Part shown: piece after piece, positions 1-11,153 of the stretch
How positions within the stretch are numbered: the stretch's first letter is position 1
How the letters are laid out: every line of letters starts with the position of its first letter
Assembly: GCF_032452875.1 (NCBI RefSeq)
Contig: NW_026894294.1
Span: 62,001 to 126,000 of the forward strand
Reading direction: 5' to 3'
Origin: Bos javanicus
Taxonomy: Eukaryota > Chordata > Mammalia > Artiodactyla > Bovidae
Length of the DNA stretch: 64,000 bases
Notes under the pieces: generated by a model
Database searches by the model: none
Seen by the model: the letters and a program-made list of their open reading frames with translations, nothing else
Told to the model about the DNA's origin: nothing
Program-made: the position numbers and the translations under genes

Positions 1-464
1 GTGAACAGTGCATGATCATTTACGTGATCTGTGCATGATCAGTCACGTGACCAGTATATGGTAGCTTCGTGATCATTCCATGAAGAACCACATGAGCAGT
101 GCATGATAGCCACGTGATGTGTGCATGATGAGTTACGTGAGCAGTGTATGATCATCCACGTGATCAGTGCATGAGTGCCACGTGATCAGTGCATGATATG
201 TCACGTGACAGGTGTGTGATCAGCCACGTGAGCAGTGCATGTTCAGCCACGTATTCAGTGTATGATAGCCACGTGATCTGTGCATGATCAGTTATGTGAG
301 CAGTGTATGATCAGCCACGTGTTCAGTGCATGGTCAGACACGTGAACATTGTATGATCAAACACGTGATCAGTGCATGATATCCAGGTGATCAGTGCATG
401 ATCAATCACGTGATCAGTGTATGAGCAGCCACGTGAACAGTGCATACTCAGTCACGTGATCAGT

Positions 465-705
465 GCCTGCTGAGCTGCGTATTTACTGTCTGCTCATGTG
501 CTTGACAATTGCCAGCTGAGCTGCACGATTCCTGCCTGTCATCTGCTTGACAATTGCCAGCTGTGCTGCGTAATTCCTGCCTGCTCAGCTGCATGATTAT
601 TGCCAGCTGAGCAGCATGATTCCTCACAGCTGAGTCCCATGATTATTGCCTGCTGACTGTATGATTTGTGCCTACTCAGCTCTTTGTTTATTGCCTCCAG
701 AGGCA
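465..705 (+). repeat. Type A island, subtype A1 (reference copy)
   Basis: The island is 241 bp, from GCCTGCTGAGCTGC to the dyad TGCCTCCAGAGGCA (692-705). Five 45-46-bp steps are visible, each a pair of diverged 23-bp units: one half carries GATTCCTGCCTGCTCAGCTG, the other GATTATTGCCAGCTGAGCAG. Subtype marks are CAGCTGCATGATTATTG, GAGTCCCATG and GATTTGTGCC. On the minus strand it opens a 62-codon frame beginning at TTG, and it holds AATAAA (plus-strand TTTATT at 687-692). The following tail GTGTATGATAGCAAACATG is specific to type A. Confidence 0.88.
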
Positions 706-2205
706 CATGATCAGTGTATGATAGCAAACATGATCAGCGCATGATCAGTCACATGATCAGCGCCATAAAGTCACGTGATCACTACATGGTAGTCATGTGA
801 TCAGTCCATGCTCAGTCACGGTATCAGTGCATGATCAGTCACGTGATCTGTGCATGATCAGTCACGTGATCTGTACATGATCAGTCACGTAATCAGTGCA
901 TGAACAATTACCTGATCAGTGCATGATCAGTCACGTGACCAGTGCATGGTAGCTACGTGATCATTGCATGATCAGCCACGTGAGCAGTGCATGATAGCCA
1001 CGTGATCAGTGCATGATCAGCCACGTGATCAGTGCATGATCAGTCACGTGATCAGTGCATGATCAGCCACGTGATCAGTGCATGATCAGTCACGGGACAA
1101 GTACATGGTAGCTACGTGATCATTGCATGATCAGCCACGTGATCTGTGCATCATAGCCACGTGATCAGAGCATGATAAGTCACATGATACGTGTGTGATC
1201 ATCCACGTGACCAGTGCATAATATCAGTGCATGATAGCCACGTGAGTAGTGCATGATGAGTCACGTGATCAGTGCATGATCAGTCACGTGATCAGTGCAT
1301 GATCAGGCACGTGATCAGTGCATGATCAGTCACGTGATCAGTGCATGATCAGCCACGTGATCAGTGCATGATCAGTCACGTGACCAGTACATTGTAAGTA
1401 CGTGATCATTGCATGATCAGCCAAGTGATCTGTGCATGATATCCACGTGATCAGTGCATGATCTGTCCCGTGATACATGCGTGATCACCCACGTGATCAG
1501 TGCATGGTATCCACGTGATCAGTACACGATAGCCACGTGATCACTTCATGATTAGTCACGTGATCTGTAAATAATCAGTCACGTGATACGTGTCTGATCA
1601 GCCACCGGATCAGTGCGTGATGAGCCACGTGATCAGTGCAGGATCAATTACGTGATCAGTGCATGATCAGTCACGAGACCAGTACATGGTTGTTACGTGA
1701 TCGTTGCATGATCAGCCACGTGAGCAGAGCATGATAGCCACGTGATCAGTGCATTATCAGTCACATGATCAGTACATGATCAGACACTTGAACAGTGCCT
1801 GATCATTTACGTGATCAGTGCATGATCAGTCACATGACCAGTATATGGTAGCTTCGTGATCATTCCATGAAGAACCACGTGAGCAGTGCATGATAGCCAC
1901 GTGATGTGTGCATGATGAGTTACGTGAGCAGTGTATGATAAGCCACGTGATCAGTGCATGAGTGCCACGTGATCCGTGCATGATATTTCACGTGACAGGT
2001 GTGTGATCAGCCACGTGAGCAGTGCATGTTCAGCCACGTATTCAGTGCATGATAGCCACGTGATCAGTGCATGATCAGTTACGTGAGCAGTGTATGATCA
2101 GCCACGTGATCAGTGCATGATATCCAAGTGATCAGTGAATGATTAATCACGTGATCGGTGTATGAGCCGCCACGTGAACAGTGCATACTCAGTCACGTGA
2201 TCAGG

Positions 2206-2446
2206 GCCTGCTGAGCTGCATATTTACTGTCTGCTCATCTGCTTGACAATTGCCAGGTGAGCTGCACGATTCCTGCCTGTCATCTGCTTGACAATTGCCA
2301 GCTCTGCTGTGTAATTCCTACCTGCTCAGCTGCTTGATTATTGCCAGCTGAGCAGCGTGATTCCTCACAGCTGAGTTCCATGATTATTGCCTGCTGACTG
2401 TATGATTCGTGCCTACTCAGCTCTTTGTTTATTGCCTCCAGAGGCA
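2206..2446 (+). repeat. Type A island, subtype A2
   Basis: It differs from the copy at 465 by GGGCCTGCTG at its entry, CCAGGTGAGC, GCTCTGCTGTG, TTCCTACCTG and GAGCAGCGTG. It carries TTGATTATTG where A1 has ATGATTATTG. The terminal dyad is intact. Confidence 0.86.
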
Positions 2447-3570
2447 CATGATCAGTGTATGATAGCAAACATGATCAGCGCATGATCAGTCACATGATCA
2501 GCGCCATTAAGTCACGTGATCACTACATGATAGTCATGTGATCAGTCCATGCTCAGTCACGGTATCAGTGCATGATCAGCCACGTGATCAGTGCATGATC
2601 TGTCACATGATTAGTGTATGATCATCCACGTGATCAGTGCATGGGCAGTCATGTGATCAGTGCATGATATAGACGTGATCAGTGCATGATCAGTCTCGTG
2701 ATCAGTGCATGATAGCCACGTGATCAGTGCATGATCAGTCACCTGATGGGTGTATGATCATTCACGTGACCTGTACATGGTAGCTACATGATCATTGCAT
2801 GATCAGCCACGTGAGTAGTGCATGATAGCCACGTGATCACTGCATGATCAGTCACGTGATCAGTGCATGATCAGTCTTGTGACCAGTACATGGTAGCTGC
2901 GTGATCATCGCATGATCAGCCACGTGAGCAGTGAATGATAGCCACGTGATCAGTGCATGATCAGACACGAGATCAGTGCATGATCAGTCACGTGATCAGT
3001 GCATGATCAGCCACGTGATCAGTGCATGACCAGGCATGTGATCAGTGTATGTCCAGCCAAGTGATCAGTGCATGATAGCCACGTGATCAGTGCATGATCA
3101 GTCACGTGATCAGTGTATGATCAGCCACGTGATCAGTGCATGATCAGCCACATGATCAGTGCATGATCAATTACGTGATCAGTGCATGATCAGTCAAGTG
3201 ACCAGTACATGGTAGCTACGTGATCATTGCCAGATCAGCCACGTGAGCAGTGCATGATAGCCACGTGATCAGTGCATGATCAGCCATGTGATCAGTGCAT
3301 GATCAGTCACGTGATCAGTTCATGGTCAGTCACGTGATCAGTGCATGATCATCCACGTGATCAGTGCATGTATAGTCATATAGTCAATGCATGATAGCGC
3401 CGTGATCAGTGCACGATCAGTCCCGTGATGAGTGTATGATCAGCCAAGTGATCAGTGCAAGATAGCTACGTGATCAGTGCATGATCAGTCACATGATCAG
3501 TGCATGATCAGTCACGTGATAGGTGTGTGATCAGCCATGTGAACAGTGCATGCTCAGTCACGTGATCAGG

Positions 3571-3807
3571 GCCTGCTGAGCTGCGTGATTACTGTCTGCT
3601 CATCTGCTTGACCATTTCCAGCTGAGCTGCACGATTCCTGCCTGTCATCTCCTTGACAATTGCCACCTGTGCTACGTAATTCCTGCCTGCTCATCTACTT
3701 GATTATTGCCAGCTGAGCAGCATGATTTCTCAGAGCTGAGTTCCATGATTATAGCCTGCTGACTGATTCCTGCCTACTCAGCTCTATGTTCATTGCCTCC
3801 AGAGGCA
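3571..3807 (+). repeat. Type B island (reference copy)
   Basis: The island is 237 bp. It is distinguished from type A by CATCTCCTTGACAATTGCCA, GCCACCTGTGCT, CTCATCTACTTG, TTTCTCAGAGCTGAG, a 4-nt shorter TGACTGATTCCTGCC, and CTATGTTCATTGCC before the dyad. The following tail is GTGTGTGACACCAAACATG. In this copy TACGTA replaces the usual GCGTA, and GACCATTTCCAG replaces GACAATTGCCAG. Confidence 0.87.
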
Positions 3808-6058
3808 CATGATCAGTGTGTGACACCAAACATGATCAGCACATGATCAGTCACATGATCAATGCATGATAAGCCAGGTGATCAGTGCATGATCAATTAT
3901 GTGATCAGTGCATGATCAGTCATGTGACCAGTACATGGTAGCTGTGTGATCATTGCATGATCAGCCACGTGAGCAGTGCATGATCAGTCACGTGATCAGA
4001 GCATGATCAGCCACCTGATCAGTGCATGATCAGTCACGTGACCAGTACATGGTAGCTACGTGATCATTGCATGATCAGCCACGTGATCTGTGCTTGATAG
4101 CCACGTGATCAGTGCATGATCAGTCACGTGATACATGTGTGATCAGCCACGTGATCAGTGCATGATATCCACGTGATCAGGGCAGGATAGCCACATGATC
4201 ACTTAATGATTAGTCACGTGATTTGTAAATGATCAGTCACGTGATACGTGTCTGATCAGCCACCGGATCAGTGCGTGATGAGCCACGTGATCAGTGCAGG
4301 ATCAATTACGTGATCAGTGCATGATCAGTCACGAGACCAGTACATGGTTGCTACGTGATCGTTGCATGATCAGCCACGTGAGCAGAGCATGATAGCCACG
4401 TGATCAGTGCATTATCAGTCACGTGATCAGTGCATGATCAGCCACCTGATCAGTGAATGATCAGTCACGTGACCAGTACATGGTAGGTAGGTGATCATTG
4501 CATGATCAGCCAAGTGAACAGTGCATGGTAGACACGTGAACAGTGCATGATCAGTCACGTAATCTGTGCATGATCAGTCACGTGATCTGTGCATGATCAG
4601 TCACGTGATCAGTGCATGATCAATTACCTGATCAGTGCATGATCAGTCACGTGACCAGTGCATGGTAGCTACGTGATCATTGCATGATCAGCCACGTGAG
4701 CAGTGCATGATAGCCACGTGATCAGTGCATGATCAGCCACGTGATCAGTGCATGATCAGTCACGTGACCAGTACATGGTAGTTAAGTGATCATTGCATGA
4801 TCAGCCACGTGATCTGTGCATGATAGCCACGTGATCAGAGCATGATCAGTCACATGATACGTGTGTGATCAGCCACGTGACCAGTGCATAATATCAGTGA
4901 ATGATAGCCACGTGATCAGTGCATGATCAGTCACGTGATCAGTGCATGATCAGCCACGTGATCAGTGCATGATCAGCCACGTGATCAGTGCATGATCAGT
5001 CACGTGATCACTGCATGATCAGCCACCTGATCAGTGAATGATCAGTCACGTGACAAGTACATGGTAGCTACGTGATCATTGCATGATCAGCCACGTGATC
5101 TGTGCATGATCAGCCACGTGATCAGTGCATGATCAGTCACGTGATCAGTGCATGATCAGCCACCTGATCAGTGAATGATCAGTCACGTGACCAGTACATG
5201 GTAGCTACGTGATCATTGCATGATCAGCCACGTGATCTGTACATGATAGCCACGTGATCAGTGCATGATCAGTCACGTGATACATGTGTGATCAGCCACG
5301 TGATCTGTGCATGATATCCACGTGATCAATGCAGGATAGCCACGTGATCACTTCATGATTAGTCACGTGATCTGTAAATGATCAGAGACGTGATACGTGT
5401 CTGATCAGCCACCGGATCAGTGCGTGATGAGCCACGTGATCAGTGCAGGATCAATTACGTGATCAGTGCATGATTAGTCACGAGACCAGTACATTGTTGC
5501 TACGTGATCGTTGCATGATCAGCCACGTGAGCAGAGCATGATAGCCACATGATCAGTGCATTATAAGTCACACGATCAGTACATGATCAGTCACGTGAAC
5601 AGTGCATGATCATTTACGTGATCTGTGCATGATCAGTCACGTGACCAGTATATGGTAGCTTCGTGATCATTCCATGAAGAACCACATGAGCAGTGCATGA
5701 TAGCCACGTGATGTGTGCATGATGAGTTACGTGAGCAGTGTATGATCATCCACGTGATCAGTGCATGAGTGCCACGTGATCCGTGCATGATATGTCACGT
5801 GACAGGTGTGTGATCAGCCACGTGAGCAGTGCATGTTCAGCCACGTATTCAGTGTATGATAGCCACGTGATCTGTGCATGATCAGTTATGTGAGCAGTGT
5901 ATGATCAGCCACGTGTTCAGTGCATGGTCAGACACGTGAACATTGTATGATCAAACACGTGATCAGTGCATGATATCCAGGTGATCAGTGCATGATCAAT
6001 CACATGATCAGTGTATGAGCAGCCACGTGAACAGTGCATACTCAGTCACGTGATCAGT

Positions 6059-6299
6059 GCCTGCTGAGCTGCGTATTTACTGTCTGCTCATGTGCTTGAC
6101 AATTGCCAGCTGAGCTGCACGATTCCTGCCTGTCATCTGCTTGACAATTGCCAGCTGTGCTGCGTAATTCCTGCCTGCTCAGCTGCATGATTATTGCCAG
6201 CTGAGCAGCATGATTCCTCACAGCTGAGTCCCATGATTATTGCCTGCTGACTGTATGATTTGTGCCTACTCAGCTCTTTGTTTATTGCCTCCAGAGGCA
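6059..6299 (+). repeat. Type A island, subtype A1
   Basis: This is the exact counterpart of the island at 465 at 5594-bp offset, and I see no difference across the island. It belongs to the homogenised left part of the array. Confidence 0.88.
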
Positions 6300-7799
6300 C
6301 ATGATCAGTGTATGATAGCAAACATGATCAGCGCATGATCAGTCACATGATCAGCGCCATAAAGTCACGTGATCACTACATGATAGTCATGTGATCAGTC
6401 CATGCTCAGTCACGGTATCAGTGCATGATCAGTCACGTGATCTGTGCATGATCAGTCACGTGATCTGTACATGATCAGTCACGTAATCAGTGCATGAACA
6501 ATTACCTGATCAGTGCATGATCAGTCACGTGACCAGTGCATGGTAGCTACGTGATCATTGCATGATCAGCCACGTGAGCAGTGCATGATAGCCACGTGAT
6601 CAGTGCATGATCAGCCACGTGATCAGTGCATGATCAGTCACGTGATCAGTGCATGATCAGCCACGTGATCAGTGCATGATCAGTAACGGGACAAGTACAT
6701 GGTAGCTACGTGATCATTGCATGATCAGCCACGTGATCTGTGCATCATAGCCACGTGATCAGAGCATGATAAGTCACATGATACGTGTGTGATCATCCAC
6801 GTGACCAGTGCATAATATCAGTGCATGATAGCCACGTGAGTAGTGCATGATGAGTCACGTGATCAGTGCATGATCAGTCACGTGATCAGTGCATGATCAG
6901 GCACGTGATCAGTGCATGATCAGTCACGTGATCAGTGCATGATCAGCCACGTGATCAGTGCATGATCAGTCACGTGACCAGTACATTGTAAGTACGTGAT
7001 CATTGCATGATCAGCCACATGATCTGTGCATGATATCCACGTGATCAGTGAATGATCTGTCCCGTGATACATGCGTGATCACCCACGTGATCAGTGCATG
7101 GTATCCACGTGATCAGTACACGATAGCCACGTGATCACTTCATGATTAGTCACGTGATCTGTAAATGATCAGTCACGTGATACGTGTCTGATCAGCCACC
7201 GGATCAGTGCGTGATGAGCCACGTGATCAGTGCAGGATCAATTACGTGATCAGTGCATGATCAGTCACGAGACCAGTACATGGTTGTTACGTGATCGTTG
7301 CATGATCAGCCACGTGAGCAGAGCATGATAGCCACGTGATCAGTGCATTATCAGTCACATGATCAGTACATGATCAGACACTTGAACAGTGCCTGATCAT
7401 TTACGTGATCAGTGCATGATCAGTCACATGACCAGTATATGGTAGCTTCGTGATCATTCCATGAAGAACCACGTGAGCAGTGCATGATAGCCACGTGATG
7501 TGTGCATGATGAGTTACGTGAGCAGTGTATGATAAGCCACGTGATCAGTGCATGAGTGCCACGTGATCCGTGCATGATATTTCACGTGACAGGTGTGTGA
7601 TCAGCCACGTGAGCAGTGCATGTTCAGCCACGTATTCAGTGCATGATAGCCACGTGATCAGTGCATGATCAGTTACGTGAGCAGTGTATGATCAGCCACG
7701 TGATCAGTGCATGATATCCAAGTGATCAGTGAATGATTAATCACGTGATCGGTGTATGAGCCGCCACGTGAACAGTGCATACTCAGTCACGTGATCAGG

Positions 7800-8040
7800 G
7801 CCTGCTGAGCTGCATATTTACTGTCTGCTCATCTGCTTGACAATTGCCAGGTGAGCTGCACGATTCCTGCCTGTCATCTGCTTGACAATTGCCAGCTCTG
7901 CTGTGTAATTCCTACCTGCTCAGCTGCTTGATTATTGCCAGCTGAGCAGCGTGATTCCTCACAGCTGAGTTCCATGATTATTGCCTGCTGACTGTATGAT
8001 TCGTGCCTACTCAGCTCTTTGTTTATTGCCTCCAGAGGCA
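7800..8040 (+). repeat. Type A island, subtype A2
   Basis: Counterpart of the island at 2206 at the same 5594-bp offset, with the full set of A2 marks (GCTCTGCTGTG, TTCCTACCTG, GAGCAGCGTG). Confidence 0.87.
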
Positions 8041-9164
8041 CATGATCAGTGTATGATAGCAAACATGATCAGCGCATGATCAGTCACATGATCAGCGCCA
8101 TTAAGTCACGTGATCACTACATGATAGTCATGTGATCAGTCCATGCTCAGTCACGGTATCAGTGCATGATCAGCCACGTGATCAGTGCATGATCTGTCAC
8201 ATGATTAGTGTATGATCATCCACGTGATCAGTGCATGGGCAGTCATGTGATCAGTGCATGATATAGACGTGATCAGTGCATGATCAGTCTCGTGATCAGT
8301 GCATGATAGCCACGTGATCAGTGCATGATCAGTCACCTGATGGGTGTATGATCATTCACGTGACCTGTACATGGTAGCTACATGATCATTGCATGATCAG
8401 CCACGTGAGTAGTGCATGATAGCCACGTGATCACTGCATGATCAGTCACGTGATCAGTGCATGATCAGTCTTGTGACCAGTACATGGTAGCTGCGTGATC
8501 ATCGCATGATCAGCCACGTGAGCAGTGAATGATAGCCACGTGATCAGTGCATGATCAGACACGAGATCAGTGCATGATCAGTCACGTGATCAGTGCATGA
8601 TCAGCCACGTGATCAGTGCATGACCAGGCATGTGATCAGTGTATGTCCAGCCAAGTGATCAGTGCATGATAGCCACGTGATCAGTGCATGATCAGTCACG
8701 TGATCAGTGTATGATCAGCCACGTGATCAGTGCATGATCAGCCACATGATCAGTGCATGATCAATTACGTGATCAGTGCATGATCAGTCAAGTGACCAGT
8801 ACATGGTAGCTACGTGATCATTGCCAGATCAGCCACGTGAGCAGTGCATGATAGCCACGTGATCAGTGCATGATCAGCCATGTGATCAGTGCATGATCAG
8901 TCACGTGATCAGTTCATGGTCAGTCACGTGATCAGTGCATGATCATCCACGTGATCAGTGCATGTATAGTCATATAGTCAATGCATGATAGCGCCGTGAT
9001 CAGTGCACGATCAGTCCCGTGATGAGTGTATGATCAGCCAAGTGATCAGTGCAAGATAGCTACGTGATCAGTGCATGATCAGTCACATGATCAGTGCATG
9101 ATCAGTCACGTGATAGGTGTGTGATCAGCCATGTGAACAGTGCATGCTCAGTCACGTGATCAGG

Positions 9165-9401
9165 GCCTGCTGAGCTGCGTGATTACTGTCTGCTCATCTG
9201 CTTGACCATTTCCAGCTGAGCTGCACGATTCCTGCCTGTCATCTCCTTGACAATTGCCACCTGTGCTACGTAATTCCTGCCTGCTCATCTACTTGATTAT
9301 TGCCAGCTGAGCAGCATGATTTCTCAGAGCTGAGTTCCATGATTATAGCCTGCTGACTGATTCCTGCCTACTCAGCTCTATGTTCATTGCCTGCAGAGGC
9401 A
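9165..9401 (+). repeat. Type B island with altered dyad
   Basis: It matches the copy at 3571, including TACGTA and GACCATTTCC. The dyad is changed at one base to TGCCTGCAGAGGCA, which creates CTGCAG. The same change occurs at 14042, linking blocks 2 and 3. Confidence 0.87.
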
Positions 9402-10912
9402 CATGATCAGTGTGTGACACCAAACATGATCAGCACATGATCAGTCACATGATCAATGCATGATAAGCCAGGTGATCAGTGCATGATCAATTATGTGATC
9501 AGTGCATGATCAGTCATGTGACCAGTACATGGTAGCTGTGTGATCATTGCATGATCAGCCACGTGAGCAGTGCATGATCAGTCACGTGATCAGAGCATGA
9601 TCAGACACCTGACCAGTGCATGATCAGTCACGTGACCAGTACATGGTAGCTACGTGATCATTGCATGATCAGCCACGTGATCTGTGCATGATAGCCACGT
9701 GATCAGTGCATGATCAGTCACGTGATACATGTGTGATCAGCCACGTGATCAGTGCATGATATCCACGTGATCAGGGCAGGATAGCCACATGATCACTTAA
9801 TGATTAGTCACGTGATTTGTAAATGATCAGTCACGTGATACGTGTCTGATCAGCCACCGGATCAGTGCGTGATGAGCCACGTGATCAGTGCAGGATCAAT
9901 TACGTGATCAGTGCATGATCAGTCACGAGACCAGTACATGGTTGCTACGTGATCGATGCATGATCAGCCACGTGAGCAGAGCATGATAGCCACGTGATCA
10001 GTGCATTATCAGTCACGTGATCAGTGCATGATCAGCCACCTGATCAGTGAATGATCAGTCACGTGACCAGTACATGGTAGGTAGGTGATCATTGCATGAT
10101 CAGCCACGTGATCAGTGCATGATCACTCACGTGATACATGTGTGATCAGCCACGTGATCTGTGCATGATATCCACGTGATCAATGCAGGATAGCCACGTG
10201 ATCACTTCATGATTAGTCACGTGATCTGTAAATGATCAGAGACGTGATACGTGTCTGATCAGCCACCGGATCAGTGCGTGATGAGCCACGTGATCAGTGC
10301 AGGATCAATTACGTGATCAGTGCATGATTAGTCACGAGACCAGTACATTGTTGCTACGTGATCGTTGCATGATCAGCCAAGTGAGCAGAGCATGATAGCC
10401 ACATGATCAGTGCATTATCAGTCACATGATCAATACATGATCAGTCACGTGAACAGTGCATGATCATTTACGTGATCTGTGCATGATCAGTCACGTGACC
10501 AGTATATGGTAGCTTCGTGATCATTCCATGAAGAACCACGTGAGCAGTGCATGATAGCCACGTGATGTGTGCATGATGAGTTACGTGAGCAGTGTATGAT
10601 CAGCCACGTGATCAGTGCATGAGTGCCACGTGATCCGTGCATGATATGTCACGTGACAGGTGTGTGATCAGCCACGTGACCAGTGCATGTTCAGCCACGT
10701 ATTCAGTGTATGATAGCCACGTGATCTGTGCATGATCAGTTATGTGAGCAGTGTATGATCAGCCACGTGTTCAGTGCATGGTCAGACACTTGAACATTGT
10801 ATGATCAAACACGTGATCAGTGCATGATATCCAAGTGATCAGTGCATGATCAATCACGTGATCAGTGTATGAGCAGCCACGTGAACAGTGCATACTCAGT
10901 CACGTGATCAGT

Positions 10913-11153
10913 GCCTGCTGAGCTGCGTATTTACTGTCTGCTCATGTGCTTGACAATTGCCAGCTGAGCTGCACGATTCCTGCCTGTCATCTGCTTGACA
11001 ATTGCCAGCTGTGCTGCGTAATTCCTGCCTGCTCAGCTGCATGATTATTGCCAGCTGAGCAGCATGATTCCTCACAGCTGAGTCCCATGATTATTGCCTG
11101 CTGACTGTATGATTTGTGCCTACTCAGCTCTTTGTTTATTGCCTCCAGAGGCA
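10913..11153 (+). repeat. Type A island, subtype A1
   Basis: It has all A1 marks. The tail that follows reads CGCCATTAAGTC, where blocks 1 and 2 have CGCCATAAAGTC, so the latter is the derived form. Confidence 0.87.

Larger units (their letters stand above)
1..5594 (+). repeat. Higher-order block 1 (A-A-B)
   Basis: The block contains two type A islands (465, 2206) and one type B island (3571), separated by core arrays of about 1.1-1.8 kb. It begins with the recurrent head segment: GTGAACAGTGCATGATCATT, then GGTAGCTTCGTGATCATTCC and CATGAAGAACCA. The head before the second A island (from about 1788) is 46 bp shorter than the first, which equals two units. The part from about 4507 to 5250 is missing from the next block. 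The core between islands carries interspersed GACCAGTACATGGTAGCTAC units but no gene. Confidence 0.85.
5595..10448 (+). repeat. Higher-order block 2 (A-A-B), near-copy of block 1
   Basis: From 5595 to about 10100 this block follows block 1 at a constant offset of 5594 bp. Only scattered substitutions separate them, for example the dyad reading TGCCTGCAGAGGCA instead of TGCCTCCAGAGGCA at 9388. At about 10101 the alignment jumps 740 bp forward in block 1, so the block is 4854 bp long. Islands lie at 6059 (A), 7800 (A) and 9165 (B). The constant offset over 4.5 kb means no insertions or deletions survived there, so this is a recent duplication. Confidence 0.88.

Noticed and set aside
500..560. 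TTGACA in the islands as a bacterial -35 promoter element
   Set aside because: TTGACAATTGCC recurs in the islands, but no TATAAT-like element lies about 17 bp downstream, and the context is a eukaryotic-type satellite.
465..705. Island as an inserted transposable element (SINE or MITE)
   Set aside because: There is no poly-A tail, target-site duplication, terminal inverted repeats or tRNA-like promoter. The interior keeps the 23-bp step of the satellite, so descent from the unit explains it better.
692..705. TGCCTCCAGAGGCA dyad as a transcription terminator hairpin
   Set aside because: The two-base centre is too small for a stable RNA loop, and no T-run follows on either strand.
539..727. 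Minus-strand 62-codon reading frame (and its copies in the other A islands, including the 70- and 88-codon versions) as a protein-coding gene
   Set aside because: It starts at TTG, lies wholly inside a satellite island, changes residues freely between copies, tolerates frame-shifting single-base deletions, and has no recognisable domain. It is open because the island lacks the TGATCA palindrome.
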